From the NCBI GenBank assembly GCA_914767715.1, contig OU612065.1, positions 7,874,001 to 7,938,000 on the forward strand: a DNA stretch of 64,000 nucleotides, given 5' to 3'. The notes under the pieces were generated by a model, which saw only the letters and a program-made list of their open reading frames with translations, was not told the DNA's origin and searched no databases. The DNA comes from Membranipora membranacea. Lineage: Eukaryota > Bryozoa > Gymnolaemata > Cheilostomatida > Membraniporidae. Both the position numbers and the translations under genes were made by a program. Positions 39,201-49,681 of the stretch are shown in pieces (within the stretch, counting starts at the first letter, position 1; the number at the start of each line of letters is the position of its first letter).

Positions 39201-39652
39201 AAATCCGTGATGGTATTGCTGAACTACATGTTAATCGTTTGCTTAATACACATGTAGAAAGTAATGTATAATATATTGGATATGATGTTCTGTAGAAATA
39301 AAATCAGCAGCAGACCTTATCAACTGACTTGGTTGCTGCCGGGCTTGAAAGTGGCCCCAGGTTGACCTGATAACAGTTATTTTTAGTCCCGTGCGGTTTT
39401 GTGAACTAGAGACCACACAAAGGATAGCGATAGCAAAAACAAGGTATTACCACAAAGGGTCAAAGGACAGTAAAACAGGATGTAACTGTGTAAATGCTTG
39501 CAATAAAAAACTATGGCATGAATCAGATCACTAATACTGATACAATCAGTAATTTGTAATGGTGACTCATAATCATCTTTCTTTCAGCATATCCAAATAA
39601 GCCTCAGCGGCTGCAAGGAGAGAAAAGCATGCCGCTTGACTTTAAAAGATAG
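30224..39652 (+). CDS. PTPN12: PTP-PEST family non-receptor tyrosine phosphatase
   Basis: Fourteen exons (30224-30322, 30454-30565, 30792-30868, 31283-31426, 31868-31939, 32511-32719, 33417-33561, 34100-34219, 34542-35451, 35626-35790, 36540-36710, 37052-37170, 38358-38445, 39588-39652) give about 831 residues; human PTPN12 is 780. The catalytic domain (about 1-305) has KNRY (62-65), the WPDHG loop (D205), the active site [10 protein letters not shown] (nucleophile C237; the CGRTG form is typical of PTPN12/18/22) and Q284 in SLVQTRDQY. The 500-residue tail is Pro/Ser/Thr-rich with polyproline runs, a YENT site in exon 9 and [13 protein letters not shown] near 700, similar to the SH3-binding PPPLPxRT motif of PTP-PEST. 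The last 20 residues ([13 protein letters not shown]) resemble the family's C-terminal homology motif. It would dephosphorylate Cas-type substrates in the cytoplasm. The ATG directly follows a TTTAG acceptor, so a 5' untranslated exon lies upstream. Confidence 0.94.
30951..31042. repeat. 92-bp foldback in PTP intron 3
   Basis: GCCTGCATTCCAGTTGCTCC at the left is inverted as GGGAGCAACTCCGAATGCAG at the right, with one base inserted. The centre holds a smaller GC-rich inverted repeat (GCCGCAGG/TGTGGCG). No target duplication was seen. Confidence 0.65.
35965..36000. repeat. Perfect 15-bp hairpin
   Basis: CTTGACAAGCTTTGT and ACAAAGCTTGTCAAG are separated by six bases, in the intron after the PTP exon ending at 35790. 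Confidence 0.8.
36046..36290. repeat. Diverged repeat pair around a palindromic centre
   Basis: ATTATCAACCACATCC at 36057 recurs as ATTATTAACCACATCA at about 36207, and AATGCCACTACCAGCA occurs near 36093 and again near 36258. Between them CCAATGTG and AACATTGG form inverted arms around CTGATTATTATCAG. Probably an old foldback transposon. Confidence 0.5.
36459..36488. repeat. Degenerate CAAGGAGT micro-insertion
   Basis: It opens CAAGGAGTAACAG and has CTGTTACTCC on the other arm, but the right end is altered and no flanking repeat is seen. With the copy at 43644 it suggests that a longer ancestral end read CAAGGAGTAACAGGG. Other copies without a clear flanking repeat lie near 19083, 20889, 21076, 23417 and 40898. 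Confidence 0.5.
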
Positions 39653-39755
39653 AACATACACTAAGGCTTATACTGATATACATCACTCCTGAGACAGAGG
39701 TACCTCTCACGGTTGTGTCATTCAAGTAACTGACTATAGGACTACCAACTTTATA

Positions 39756-39781
39756 ATATATATATATATATATATATATAC
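39756..39781. repeat. TA dinucleotide microsatellite
   Basis: About 13 uninterrupted TA units about 100 bp after the PTP stop codon. Confidence 0.95.
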
Positions 39782-40986
39782 ATCCATTATTATTTACTCA
39801 GTTACAGACTAAATATACTTATTACTAGCATTCCTATGAGCTAAGACTACTAGCTGTTCGCTATAATTATGTGATTTTTTATTGCTTAGATAGCATAGCA
39901 TTGAAATGCCTTAATATTTTTTTTATAAACATAATGATTAAGCATTTTCGTTCCATAATTATTGCTGATTTGCATACTGACACTGAAAAGACTTTTTTAC
40001 CTTTTTCGTGTCTCTCCTGCTACATAGGGAATTTATCTGCGTTTCAATCTCAAGAATAGATTTTCGATTTGCCATCAATGTTATCAACCTGACCTGACTA
40101 TCATTGCTTGGTGATGTGATGACTGATGCACAACGCCCTAACAAAGCCCTTCTAATATATTTTTTAAATGATATTCTATCTATTTCTGCTCAATGACTTT
40201 TTCCTGATCCTGATTTGTAATTCACTTTCTATTTTTGTATGAGAGTACATCGGTACTGAATAATAACTGTAATAAACTCATCATCATTACAATAACAAAT
40301 CAATAATATAAATAACAGCCTGTAAACTCCCCTCCTCTTTTAAAGCTCATACTATTGATATTCCATTTCCTATGAGTTGGGACATCAATCGTTGATACAA
40401 ATGCTGACCTAGTCTGAGCCCCCTAAACTTTTGCCCCTCGCCCGACGGCCCCCCATCGGGGGAAAATGCTGACCCAATGCTTGCATTGCATAATGTATTT
40501 ATTAGCTCTGGTTCAGATATAAACTATGTATTGTCCCCCAATTCATTTTATGTGATGTTCCTTTATTGGGGAAACGGTAGCTTGTGAAGTTCTGCATACC
40601 TCTGTGCTCTAGTAGACTACTCTGTCTTACTCTCGCACCCTATGTTTGTATGAATCAGTGCACCCCTGACTACAATCAACCAGCCAATAATGTTAAGACT
40701 AAGTGTAATGTGCCCCATACTTGATCTAAATTACATTTGTCTAAGTTTTTGCCAGCTCAATTCGTGGTAGCAACTACTTATAAGCGTCTCAGGTGATGGA
40801 TATTTATTTACCCATGTGACATGTATAGGCCATTCTAATGACAAAGTTTACATCCACATGTTGTTGAACCAGGTTGAACAAGGCGGACTGTTTTGCCCAA
40901 GGAGTTATGTGCACCCGATCAACATAACCACACTGATATTATTCAACAAGGCAAATTAGAGTTAAGAGTTAAGACAAATCGGGGTT

Positions 40987-41023
40987 TATAGACCAAGGAG
41001 TTAGAGGAACTCCTTGTATAGAC
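40987..41023. repeat. CAAGGAGT micro-insertion, 23 bp, 7-bp flanking repeat
   Basis: A near-perfect palindrome at 40994-41016 opens CAAGGAGTT and closes AACTCCTTG. It is flanked by TATAGAC at 40987-40993 and 41017-41023, identical at all seven bases. Confidence 0.85.
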
Positions 41024-42072
41024 TAAAGCCATTATTGAATCGTTTGATGAGTTTATCCTATTATAATGGAGTTCTAGATGAGCCATATTATGAAGAAATG
41101 GACTGGTTCCCTTCAGAAATATCAGAGCAAACACTGGAGGTGTTCAATCCTAGGTGTACATAAAAGCAAAAATTCTGCACCCAACATAAATTTGTACAAA
41201 AGAATTAGAATGTAAAAGAATAGAATTAGAGGCAAAGCTTGCTTATAAACTGTAGCTATTATGCAATGCCTGTAACATTGGTTTGCAGTTTGCTGGATTG
41301 TTTGTGATTTGCCCTTGCTCAGGCAAATCTGGGACAAAAACCTTTACATAGAATGAGCTCACAAATCTAATATTGAGGAAAAGGGTAAACAGTTAGTAGT
41401 GGGCTGCTGTAAAATCGCAGGTACAAATGCTAAAAATACAGGTGAAAAATAAACTTTTACCTATTCAAATACATGGAAATATCAACACTGAAAAACTATG
41501 TCCATCCATAATGCAAATAAATATTTGGGGCATACTATTCCCTCTATCATCGACCGTTATTCAGTAAATAAAACTAGATCAACAACAATTGTGCAGCAAT
41601 GAAAAGTCACAGTCCTGTTACTATTGAGTGGTATAAAAATTCAATATACAAAACTATTGATACCCGTTATATGTTACAGGTGTATGGCTTCTATACATGC
41701 ATTTGATTTGGACATGTATTTTGAGGCATTCTCCAGCTCAATAATTTATCAACAGTACTGTGAGACATGTCAATATCTCAGGAAGAAAATTGAGCAATAT
41801 TATACCAGGATGTCAATGGTTGAGGTTGCCGCAGTTGCCAAAGTATAGCAGCCAAAAATAATCTTTGAACGGACTTCATGTTATGAGCTTTTGTTGTGTG
41901 AAGCTTTTGATCAGTGTTGAGAGTCACTTCCCAAGTACTAACACTGAAAGCAACAACTCATCACTGTCACTTGTTTGTGACAGTGAATGCCAATTGGAAA
42001 ATAATTAATCCCTAAAAGAATGACCACTAGTTTAATACAGTGATGCAGACAGACTAGTATGAGTGAAGGATT

Positions 42073-42095
42073 GTATATATATATATATATATATA
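42073..42095. repeat. TA dinucleotide microsatellite
   Basis: A run of about 11 TA units just beyond the stop codon of the G-alpha gene, in its 3' untranslated region. Confidence 0.9.
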
Positions 42096-42100
42096 ACCTG

Positions 42101-45068
42101 CTATTGCATCATTATACTACGTAGATTGTCTTGTAGTATAGTGTCTTTAGCAGCCTGAAACACGAAGCGAATGTTTTCAGTGTCTATAGCTGTGGTGAAG
42201 TGATGAAACAGAGGCTTCGTCCTGTCGCTCTGGTGACATTTCTCATCAAACATACCGAGAATAAACTTCTGAACTGTAAATAAGTCGTCGGGCTCCCCTT
42301 CAAACTCGTCAAAATAGTCAGATATCGATACTTTGCTGACTTTTTCTTCTAGCAGATCTGTCTTATTGAGGAATAGAATGATGGCCACATTCAGAAAGTT
42401 TTTGTTCTTAACTATGGTCTCGAATATCCGCACTGATTCGACCAGTCTGTTTGTTTGACGATCTTCCATCAGGACTTGATCATATTCACTTGATGAGACT
42501 AGGAAAAGGATTGCTGTTACACTGTCAAAACACTGAAACCACTTAGTTCGCTGTGATCGCTGTCCTCCGACATCCACAAATTTGAAAGGGATCTTTTGTA
42601 TCAGAGTGTCATACTCGACTATGCCTTTGGTAGCTTTTCTAGCATGAAGAATGTCCTGTTTGGTCGGCACATAGCCCTAAATAAAAGAAGATAAGATAGC
42701 AAATAATTCAGTGGCTCGTTAAACAACAAGAAGACAGAGATTCTGAGTAATTATGTAACTGAGACTGCATCAACTTATGATCAAGATACAACAATGTTAA
42801 TCCTGGAAAAGGGGGAAAGATTCAGAGGGAGGTATCAGGTAACTTAACCCCTCAAAACATACAGTCTTACTTGTACATCCGTACATTGTACGGATGCACG
42901 AGCAACCCATATAATTCAGCATGTTGCTAGTTGAACCCATACGACTGTCCTTTCTTTTTCATTAGAACATCGGTAACTCTACTGTTTGTGCAAAGTCCAA
43001 TGTACTATTTTGTCAAGCAAGGGATGTCATCATCACTGCTTTATAACACCCATGACAAGGGATCAATTTTTTAATACTGATATCCTTTTGCAAGAAGATA
43101 GTCTAGTCAGAAATGACAAAATAGAAGACCTATTCGAATCATTGAAGTAGCACATTTTTTGTCAAGTTGAGCGCCGCCCTTATTCTATCAATGTGAGGTC
43201 ATAATTTTCTATTTTTGACAAGGCATTTAAGTTGGGTCAACAATCATGAACCAGTAATCACATAGAAACAAACAAACATTCCTTGTTATCACTGATCCTT
43301 CTGATATGATTAGTTGGCAACCAAACAATCACTGATCCATATCTGCTTATTTACGTACAATGCAATAGTAATCAACAGCTATGAAATCCTTCCTAAGCGG
43401 CTTAGCCCGGGTATAAGGCTGACTACTACGAAAGTTATAAGAAATGCAACACACATATTGTAAACATTAGTGATAAATAGAGAATGACAACATGTGAGGG
43501 CCAGGGATAATAAAGATGATTTTGTTTACACAACAATAAGATGTCGCCTACCCATAGCATACACGTGTGTGTTTTTCCAGCCTAATAGTAAGAAACCAGC
43601 ATATACAACCTATCTAATATAGCCTGGTAGGGCATGCTTACGTCAAGGATTAACAGGGCTGTTACTCCTTGCTTACATATATCACATTGCCTGGTGAAAA
43701 GATTTGGTGTTAACTGTACCAGACTGATATGTTACCACCACCACCACCACTACACCAAAAGGATTGTTGATGATACAAAATCTATTAGTTGAGCAAGCGC
43801 CTTAACTATTAGGCCTGCATCAAGGTAATGTAAATAAAGTGATTTATTCTAGCTGTTGGGGAAAGAATTTCATCTGAATCTTGTCAATAAGGGACATTTT
43901 TTGATATGGCAGCTAGAGCTAGACATGGTAAACGTGGGTATTATATAGCAGTCGTAATCGTAAGTCTCATAAGCTCCCAACAAAGAACTTCTCAGTTGAG
44001 TATTTTGAAAATGGAAGTTTAGTTTGTGCACAGGGTGACCAGGAATAAAATCCTTATCACTGTACATGTCACTTTAATTTTATGGTGTTACGGTTGTATT
44101 CAAAACAAAATACAGGATTCAAATCGAGTCGAGTCCCATGACATTTTCCTACCTTTTCCTTCACCCTGTCAATGTTGTTGAAGAAATATCTAACTGAATC
44201 CGTCTGAAAAAAAAAGAAGTAATGATAAAATAGTGATTTGGAGGCAAAGACCGTAGCAATGAAGGCAACGGTCAAGTCTGCATGAGGAGTATGCATCCAC
44301 ATTAAAATTGTGATCGAAAAATGTTTTACTCATTCATTTGCCCTAGATCACTTTCAGTCTATGTACAGCACGGAGGGGTTTGTGCAAGGCCTTCTTGCGG
44401 TGATTGATGGATTATCTGCACTGCTTTCTGATCAAACTGCTGGCAATATTGTCTGTCAGAACGCCAAACAAATAGTTAAGCTGAGCAAACTACTGAATGA
44501 CAATAGAACCCTCAATTGGCCTTGGAATTAATACCATCAGGAATAAATTAATATAGTCATGTAGGCCCTAGAACCATGTAATATACATAAATATATCTGT
44601 GTGTGTACTGACCAGCTGGAACTCATTGCGCCTGTCAAATGCAGTACGTATGCCTTTATCCTGCCATAATCCCTTGACAGCCTCAGAATACTCCAGAAAG
44701 GTAACCTCATCCAATTCTCTACCATTGAATGCATATACAAGTTGAGCATTGGCTGCACTTTCTGGCTCAGAAAATGCAATACCAAGTTTACATCCTGCGT
44801 CAACTAACACCTTCATTCCTTTGACTAAGTTCATGTATATGGTCGATTGATATTCCAGCAGTAAATCAGCACTGAATCCATCTCCATGAATGATTTTCAT
44901 CTGTTTGAGGAAGGTACTTTTTCCACTTTCCCCTGAGCCAAGCAACAAAATTTTCTGTGTTCTTTTATAGAGCTGTTTTTCTTTTGAAAGAATACTGTCA
45001 ATATGTCTACTCCTCCTCAAGGCTTCCTTGGACTCTGCTGATAGACAGCAGAGGAACATTTTTTCCAT
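42101..45068 (-). CDS. GNA13: Heterotrimeric G protein alpha subunit, G12/13 class
   Basis: Three exons on the minus strand, 45068-44613, 44203-44153 and 42676-42101, all joined in phase 0, encode 360 residues (human G-alpha-13 is 377). Motifs: P loop GSGESGKST (44-52), switch I with R182 and T185, DVGGQR (204-209; Q208 for GTP hydrolysis), [27 protein letters not shown], and [13 protein letters not shown]. The C-terminus [10 protein letters not shown] resembles HDNLKQLMLQ of G12/13 and has no cysteine at position -4, so it should be insensitive to pertussis toxin. C7 and C8 near the N-terminus are likely palmitoylation sites; there is no glycine-2 for myristoylation. Members couple receptors to RhoGEFs and Rho at the plasma membrane. 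ATG 45068 is the first in frame; G12 versus G13 is not resolved. Confidence 0.96.
43637..43678. repeat. CAAGGAGT-family micro-insertion, 28 bp, 7-bp flanking repeat
   Basis: A hairpin at 43644-43671 opens CAAGGATTAACAGGG and closes CTGTTACTCCTTG. The flanks CTTACGT and CTTACAT agree at 6 of 7 positions. It lies in the last intron of the G-alpha gene. Confidence 0.7.
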
Positions 45069-46449
45069 TCTATATGGATCCAGCCCAATTGGGCACCTGT
45101 TGAATTTGCTCAAGCACCAGCCAAAATCTTGGTGTCAGTCATAAGTAAACAGAAAATTTGCTCCAATTTAGAAATAGCCCAAAATCAGTTCTTGAAAAAC
45201 ATAATAAATACTATTCTTAAACATACTGACTCTCGTGATCTGACTGGGCATGTAGATCACTGATAAACTAGGATATCATTACCACAAAGAAGTTGTCGTA
45301 AGGCTAAGTATGCATCATGCGTGACTTTAATTTGCGCATGTGCAAGAACAATGAGTTTAGTCTGGGTTCGGATTGCAATTTTGGTCTGGGGAAATGGGAT
45401 GTCCCCTGAATAAACTACTAATCAAATTTAGCTAATAGTGACAGTAGAAGATAGCTCTGTCTAACAATTCCGCACGCATTTGGGAGTGTGCCACCAGAGC
45501 AGGTAGCCAATCAGATGGCTTCGGAATTCCGAGACTCAATTTTGCAGAGATCAGCTCATGCCCAGAGCTGAGCATGCGCAGAATGATTCTTAAAGTTTGT
45601 GGAGAACAAAATCAGACTAACTATTTATTTCCGGTGTGTGACCTACTAGCATTGCAAAGAATCGACATAATAAACATAGTAGGACAGATAACTCTGATCA
45701 GTTTGCTTGACTCAATATAGATCTAATCAGGGAGTTTGGGACCTGATCTAATATCGGGAGTAGGTAGCCCGGACTAATAAACTCCCTGCTCTGACACAGA
45801 AGTATTCCTGATGTGGTCGACTGCACCAAACTGAAAACCACCAGTGATCTACTTCTCAGTTGACCAATGATATAGTTTGTCGATGAAAATCTCATGATTC
45901 GCACCTTACTTTTCCCCTCATGTCATGGTTGCAACCGGATATTGCCGTAGTCTGATAATAGGGTCAAGTAGACACAAGGCGCCCCAACCAGTCATCATTA
46001 CTTCATACCCACGAAGCTACTGCTAGTTTTTTTTATACTCTTAGGGACAGTTCCCAAAAGTTAGCGAGCCTCCCAATTCAAGTTGCCAAGCCATCATTTC
46101 AGATGTATTTCCAAGGTTACCTAATGTCACACCCCCCCCCCCCCAACAGAGAATTCTTACTTGAAAACGAAGGCGCAGAGCTGTCATTTCTTGTATATCA
46201 ATATTGTTATAATTTGACTACCTAATTGTGGTTTTTGATTTGCACCCCTAATACGGAAGTGCTCGCCAGAGCACTGCTCTGTACCCGTCTATACCAACCA
46301 TTTAGAATTATGTTTCATGTACCATTCCTTAGTGAAATGATAAGTTCAGACCACCTACGTGCAAAATAATTGAGATGTATGTTATATAGACTTTGTATTC
46401 TGATGGAAAAATACATAAAAACAAGAGGAAATGATAACAAAGATATAAA
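45069..46449. other. Upstream region of G-alpha and 3' flank of RPL17
   Basis: No coding exon is visible. Promoter-like motifs lie at 45333-45580 (separate entry). A C run at about 46131-46144 is the only simple repeat of note. It also contains the 3' untranslated region of RPL17. Confidence 0.5.
45333..45580 (-). promoter_or_regulatory. Possible promoter of the G-alpha gene (NRF1-like and CCAAT motifs)
   Basis: TGCGCATGTGCA at 45333 and GCATGCGCA at 45572 resemble NRF1 sites, and CCAAT lies at 45507. They cluster within 250 bp, 265-515 bp upstream of the start codon. This is motif evidence only. Confidence 0.35.
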
Positions 46450-48474
46450 TTAATCTCTTTGCTGCAACTTCTGTCTCTTGAGTTTTTTCTTGCTCTCTTT
46501 CTTCTTGGCTGGTTCTTCATCATCAGCCTTGGCAACAGCCGTCTCACTTTCTGCCAGAATAACCTCAATGTGGCAAGGACTGCTCATGTATGCTGTAAAT
46601 AAACAATTTTGGTCATTAATATGAAACAGAGATTAACTGCAAACTTTCAGACGATTATAATAGGTTGATGTTATATGTAAACTTAGAGCAGTAGAGGAAC
46701 ATGTGTATGACTATAACAGAATTGTCCATGACATTAACTTGCCCATATTGTGGATGATATGTGCGTATAATGTGTGTATAACATACGATTTTTCAAGTAT
46801 CACTTTCACCGCTTCAATACTGAACTAAGTTTAACCGAGTTTGCTTGCATTTCAAATTGCTAGGGGATGCAACCCTGAACTTAGGCTAACTGGATCTAAC
46901 TTGTTTCTTGATCGATGTACACCCGTTTCACTGCTTTGAAGCCTGGTTGTATTGTTTCCTTCACAAATACATGACATGCCTTTTAACCCAATGACTAAAT
47001 ATTTCTAAACCTTTGTGCAAAGATTTTCATGGAGAAGTCCTTGATTGTAAAATAACACTGGCTATCAACACTTTGCTTGTAGACGGGAAAGGAGAAAACT
47101 TTAAATGAACATAGTTACCCAAAATATGATAACAGGTACTTACGATTAATTCTGCCGTGAGCTCTGTATGTTCTCCTTCTCATCTTAGGGGCAGCGTTAA
47201 CCTGTATGTGGTCAACAACCAGATGGTCGGTGTCAAGTCCCTTGAACTCAGCATTGCTTTCAGCATTCTTCAATAGCTGAAGCAAAAACTCAGCGGACTT
47301 CTTGGGCCATCTTCCTTGGCATGCTCCCCATTGTTTGCACTGAAACAATAACAAACCAAGTTAATGTGTATGATATCAAGAACTAGATGGATCACATCTA
47401 TAACAGTTGATTACTAATATTGATGACAACATTTGCCATACTAAACCACTGCTGCCACAGCTGGGCTTTGCCCAGCATATCAGCAACTCTCTATTTAAAT
47501 TTTTGACTGGTGGCTCTGCTGGGCAAAGCCCAGCTGTGTCAGCAGTGGTTAAGGCTCCTATTGTTCCTTTAATAGATCGAACCTAATTCTTAAGGGCACC
47601 GTATTAATTAAAATTCAGAACCACCATATGGTGTAAGACTTGCGCACAGTGAGCTCACTAAACGCCGTATTTGAGCCTTCTAGTCATTGCAGTTTTTGAG
47701 ATATGGAACCAAGTGGTTGACATCATTGTTCTGACGCCATATCCTCCAAATGACTTGCATATTATAAGAAGACAGGGCATATGTGTTTTTCCCTGTTTGG
47801 TAAGTGGTTTTGGGGGATTGACATCCAACTTGGCAACATACACCCTTGCCATTGCCAGCCCATGGATGAGAAGGGTTGGCATGCAAATGATGGAAAAAAA
47901 CTTGGATTGACTTGAGACAATTATGACCGTTCAAACCAGATAAGTACAGTCAGTGTAGTGCGTTTTATCTCTGAAGCTTTTGTCTGGATTCTGGCCCGGC
48001 ACAAAATTCATACTCTGTAAGTGGAATATGAGAAGGGCATTTATAACTCACCTGGGCTTTTCGTCCAACATCACCTCTGAATCGTGTGAATGGGACAATC
48101 TCTTTCTTATTGATGACATTCTTCAGGAATTTCACAGCACGTCTCAGGTGCATGTGCTTGATGGCATTGGCGGCCTCCCTTGTGTTCTTGAAATGAACTC
48201 TCAGGTGAGAGCCTTTTGCTTTGGCCGCTGGAAATAACAATAACATATCATTTAACTACATTGCTGGTACAATTTTGCTGCTTATAGTTCATTAATGTTA
48301 GATGGTGTAGATGGTCAAATAAAACTTATACAATCGGACAATGATACAAAGTTTATGATTGGTCTCTCAATTTTGTTGAGTAGAATCTATGTGGACCCTT
48401 TCTCCTGTCTTGCTCGAACAACAGAAACACTTACCCTTTGCGGCATTATCTGGCTCCGAAGAGTAGCGAGTCAT
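46450..48474 (-). CDS. RPL17: 60S ribosomal protein L17 (uL22)
   Basis: Four coding exons on the minus strand, 48474-48435, 48227-48052, 47339-47144 and 46592-46450, give 184 residues, the same length as human L17. Clear family blocks are [55 protein letters not shown] and [12 protein letters not shown], followed by the usual lysine-rich tail. The protein lines the exit tunnel of the large ribosomal subunit. A strong acceptor (CTTACAG) lies 14 bp before the ATG, so the first exon is untranslated; a 5'TOP exon is proposed at 49546-49565. I looked for box C/D snoRNAs in its introns, common in ribosomal protein genes, and found none I could support. Confidence 0.97.
47444..47550. mobile_element. 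107-bp foldback in RPL17 intron 2
   Basis: AACCACTGCTG at the left is inverted as CAGCAGTGGTT at the right, and CAGCTGGGCTTTGCCCAGCA faces GCTGGGCAAAGCCCAGCTG. The inner part is itself a palindrome (CTGGGCTTTGCCCAG). Two bases differ near the ends. Confidence 0.75.
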
Positions 48475-48811
48475 GGTGTCAGCCCTGTAAGTAGAGAAGA
48501 ATCAACACTGATATCGTGATGTATCAAGGTGATCATATAAAACCGCGAATGACAGGGTTGCAAATGGTTCATTAGCAGCCAACTTTAGTACACATGTCAC
48601 CCTCTTATTATATAGTAGAAGGGTTTCACTTGTCAGATGTTATGATATCAGTGAAATGAACCATCCTAACCCTACTCTACTACCTCGGCACAAAATACAA
48701 TCCTAACATAATAACCATGATATATCGTTAACCAAAAACATACACACATGCAATACATACATGATAATTATATATAACATCACCATTATTAGGTATTCAT
48801 TACTGTTCATT

Positions 48812-48922
48812 CATAGGCATCTGGAGTAACAAGCATGTATAATTTGCCAATGTCCAGTGGTGGTTGATACTGGACATGCCACATTGGCAAATTATACATG
48901 CTTGTAACTCCAGATGCCTATG
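48812..48922. mobile_element. Foldback element, same family as 19166-19286
   Basis: The outer arms start CATAGGCATCTGGAGTAACA and end GTTACTCCAGATGCCTATG-like, differing by a few bases and a 5-base insertion on the right side. No exact target duplication is visible. It lies in the inferred RPL17 5' untranslated intron. Confidence 0.8.
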
Positions 48923-49366
48923 TTTCTGTTGTATAAATAAACAGTGAGTGAACATGAGTCAAGTTTAAACTTATTATTCATGGTTAGCCAGGGTTCATAA
49001 CATAACATGTTAGACTGCCAAAATTAGTAATAGACAGACTACTACTACTCTAATCATACTACCGATACTGTACTTGCTATACACTACTCACTCCCTCTCA
49101 GTATGTCCACTCCATATTTATTTATATATATATCCATTATTAGATTTGAAGATATTTTTTATGTATGAAATTACATTACAGATGAGATTGATATTTATGA
49201 GCTTCTATTCTACTGTGCCTTCAGATATCTATTTAAATCCACCGTCTAACGGTCAAAGCTAACTCGGGACTGCCACTCTTTGAGACCCTGTCAACCACTG
49301 CTAGCTCTAACAGGGTTTAGCAATTGCACTGAATATAAAATAAATCCCTGCCAATTACTATGGGAT

Positions 49367-49476
49367 CATGTCTTTAGCATTCTTATTTTTGGTAAGTTTG
49401 ACTGGACATCACCTCCTGTAAAACACCACAGGCCCATAAAGATGTTGGGTCACCAAATAAGATTGCTAAAGACATG
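49367..49476. mobile_element. 110-bp foldback with 22-bp ends
   Basis: CATGTCTTTAGCA-T-TCTTATTT at the left is inverted as AAATAAGA-T-TGCTAAAGACATG at the right, around about 65 bp of unrelated sequence. Confidence 0.7.
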
Positions 49477-49545
49477 AGATGATGTACCCTTACCACGATA
49501 TTAACTAGATAAAATTAGTGTTATGAGAATTCAATGAAAACTTAC

Positions 49546-49565
49546 TGGCACCAAAACCGGAAAAG
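49546..49565 (-). promoter_or_regulatory. Inferred 5'TOP untranslated exon and start site of RPL17
   Basis: On the minus strand CTTTTCCGGTTTTGGTGCCA is followed by a GTAAGT donor. A pyrimidine tract beginning with C and ending in TTCCGG is the usual start of ribosomal protein mRNAs, and the donor pairs with the acceptor 14 bp before the L17 start codon. The intron would be about 1.06 kb. Confidence 0.6.
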
Positions 49566-49651
49566 ACCGTTGCACCATGGGAGTTTAGGAATGGTGCAAA
49601 TGAAATCCCTGTGATTTGATTGGACTAAATTATTTTGCTGAAAGAGAATAA

Positions 49652-49681
49652 ACAAAACCAAGGAGTAAAAGGGGACAAAAC
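49652..49681. repeat. CAAGGAGT micro-insertion, 16 bp, 7-bp flanking repeat
   Basis: CAAGGAGTAAAAGGGG (49659-49674) lies between two perfect copies of ACAAAAC (49652-49658, 49675-49681). It lacks the usual CCTTG end. Confidence 0.75.

Larger units (their letters stand above)
39653..42100. other. Convergent 3' region of the PTP and G-alpha genes
   Basis: AATAAA at 40271-40276, about 620 bp after the PTP stop, is a plausible polyadenylation signal. The region also holds a TA repeat (39756-39781), a micro-insertion (40994) and a perfect 10-bp hairpin (41961-41986, TCACTGTCAC/GTGACAGTGA). No coding exon is seen. Confidence 0.5.

Noticed and set aside
44613-45113. Upstream extension of G-alpha to 45113
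   Set aside because: The extended frame begins with TTG rather than ATG; the first ATG is 45068, which gives the expected cysteine-rich N-terminus.
46593-49545. Box C/D snoRNA in RPL17 introns
   Set aside because: Scanning the minus strand for an RTGATGA box with a CTGA box at suitable spacing gave no acceptable pair.
18994-49681. CAAGGAGT repeats as a CRISPR-like or regularly spaced array
   Set aside because: Spacing is irregular over 30 kb, copies vary in length, and each has its own flanking 7-mer; the genome is animal.
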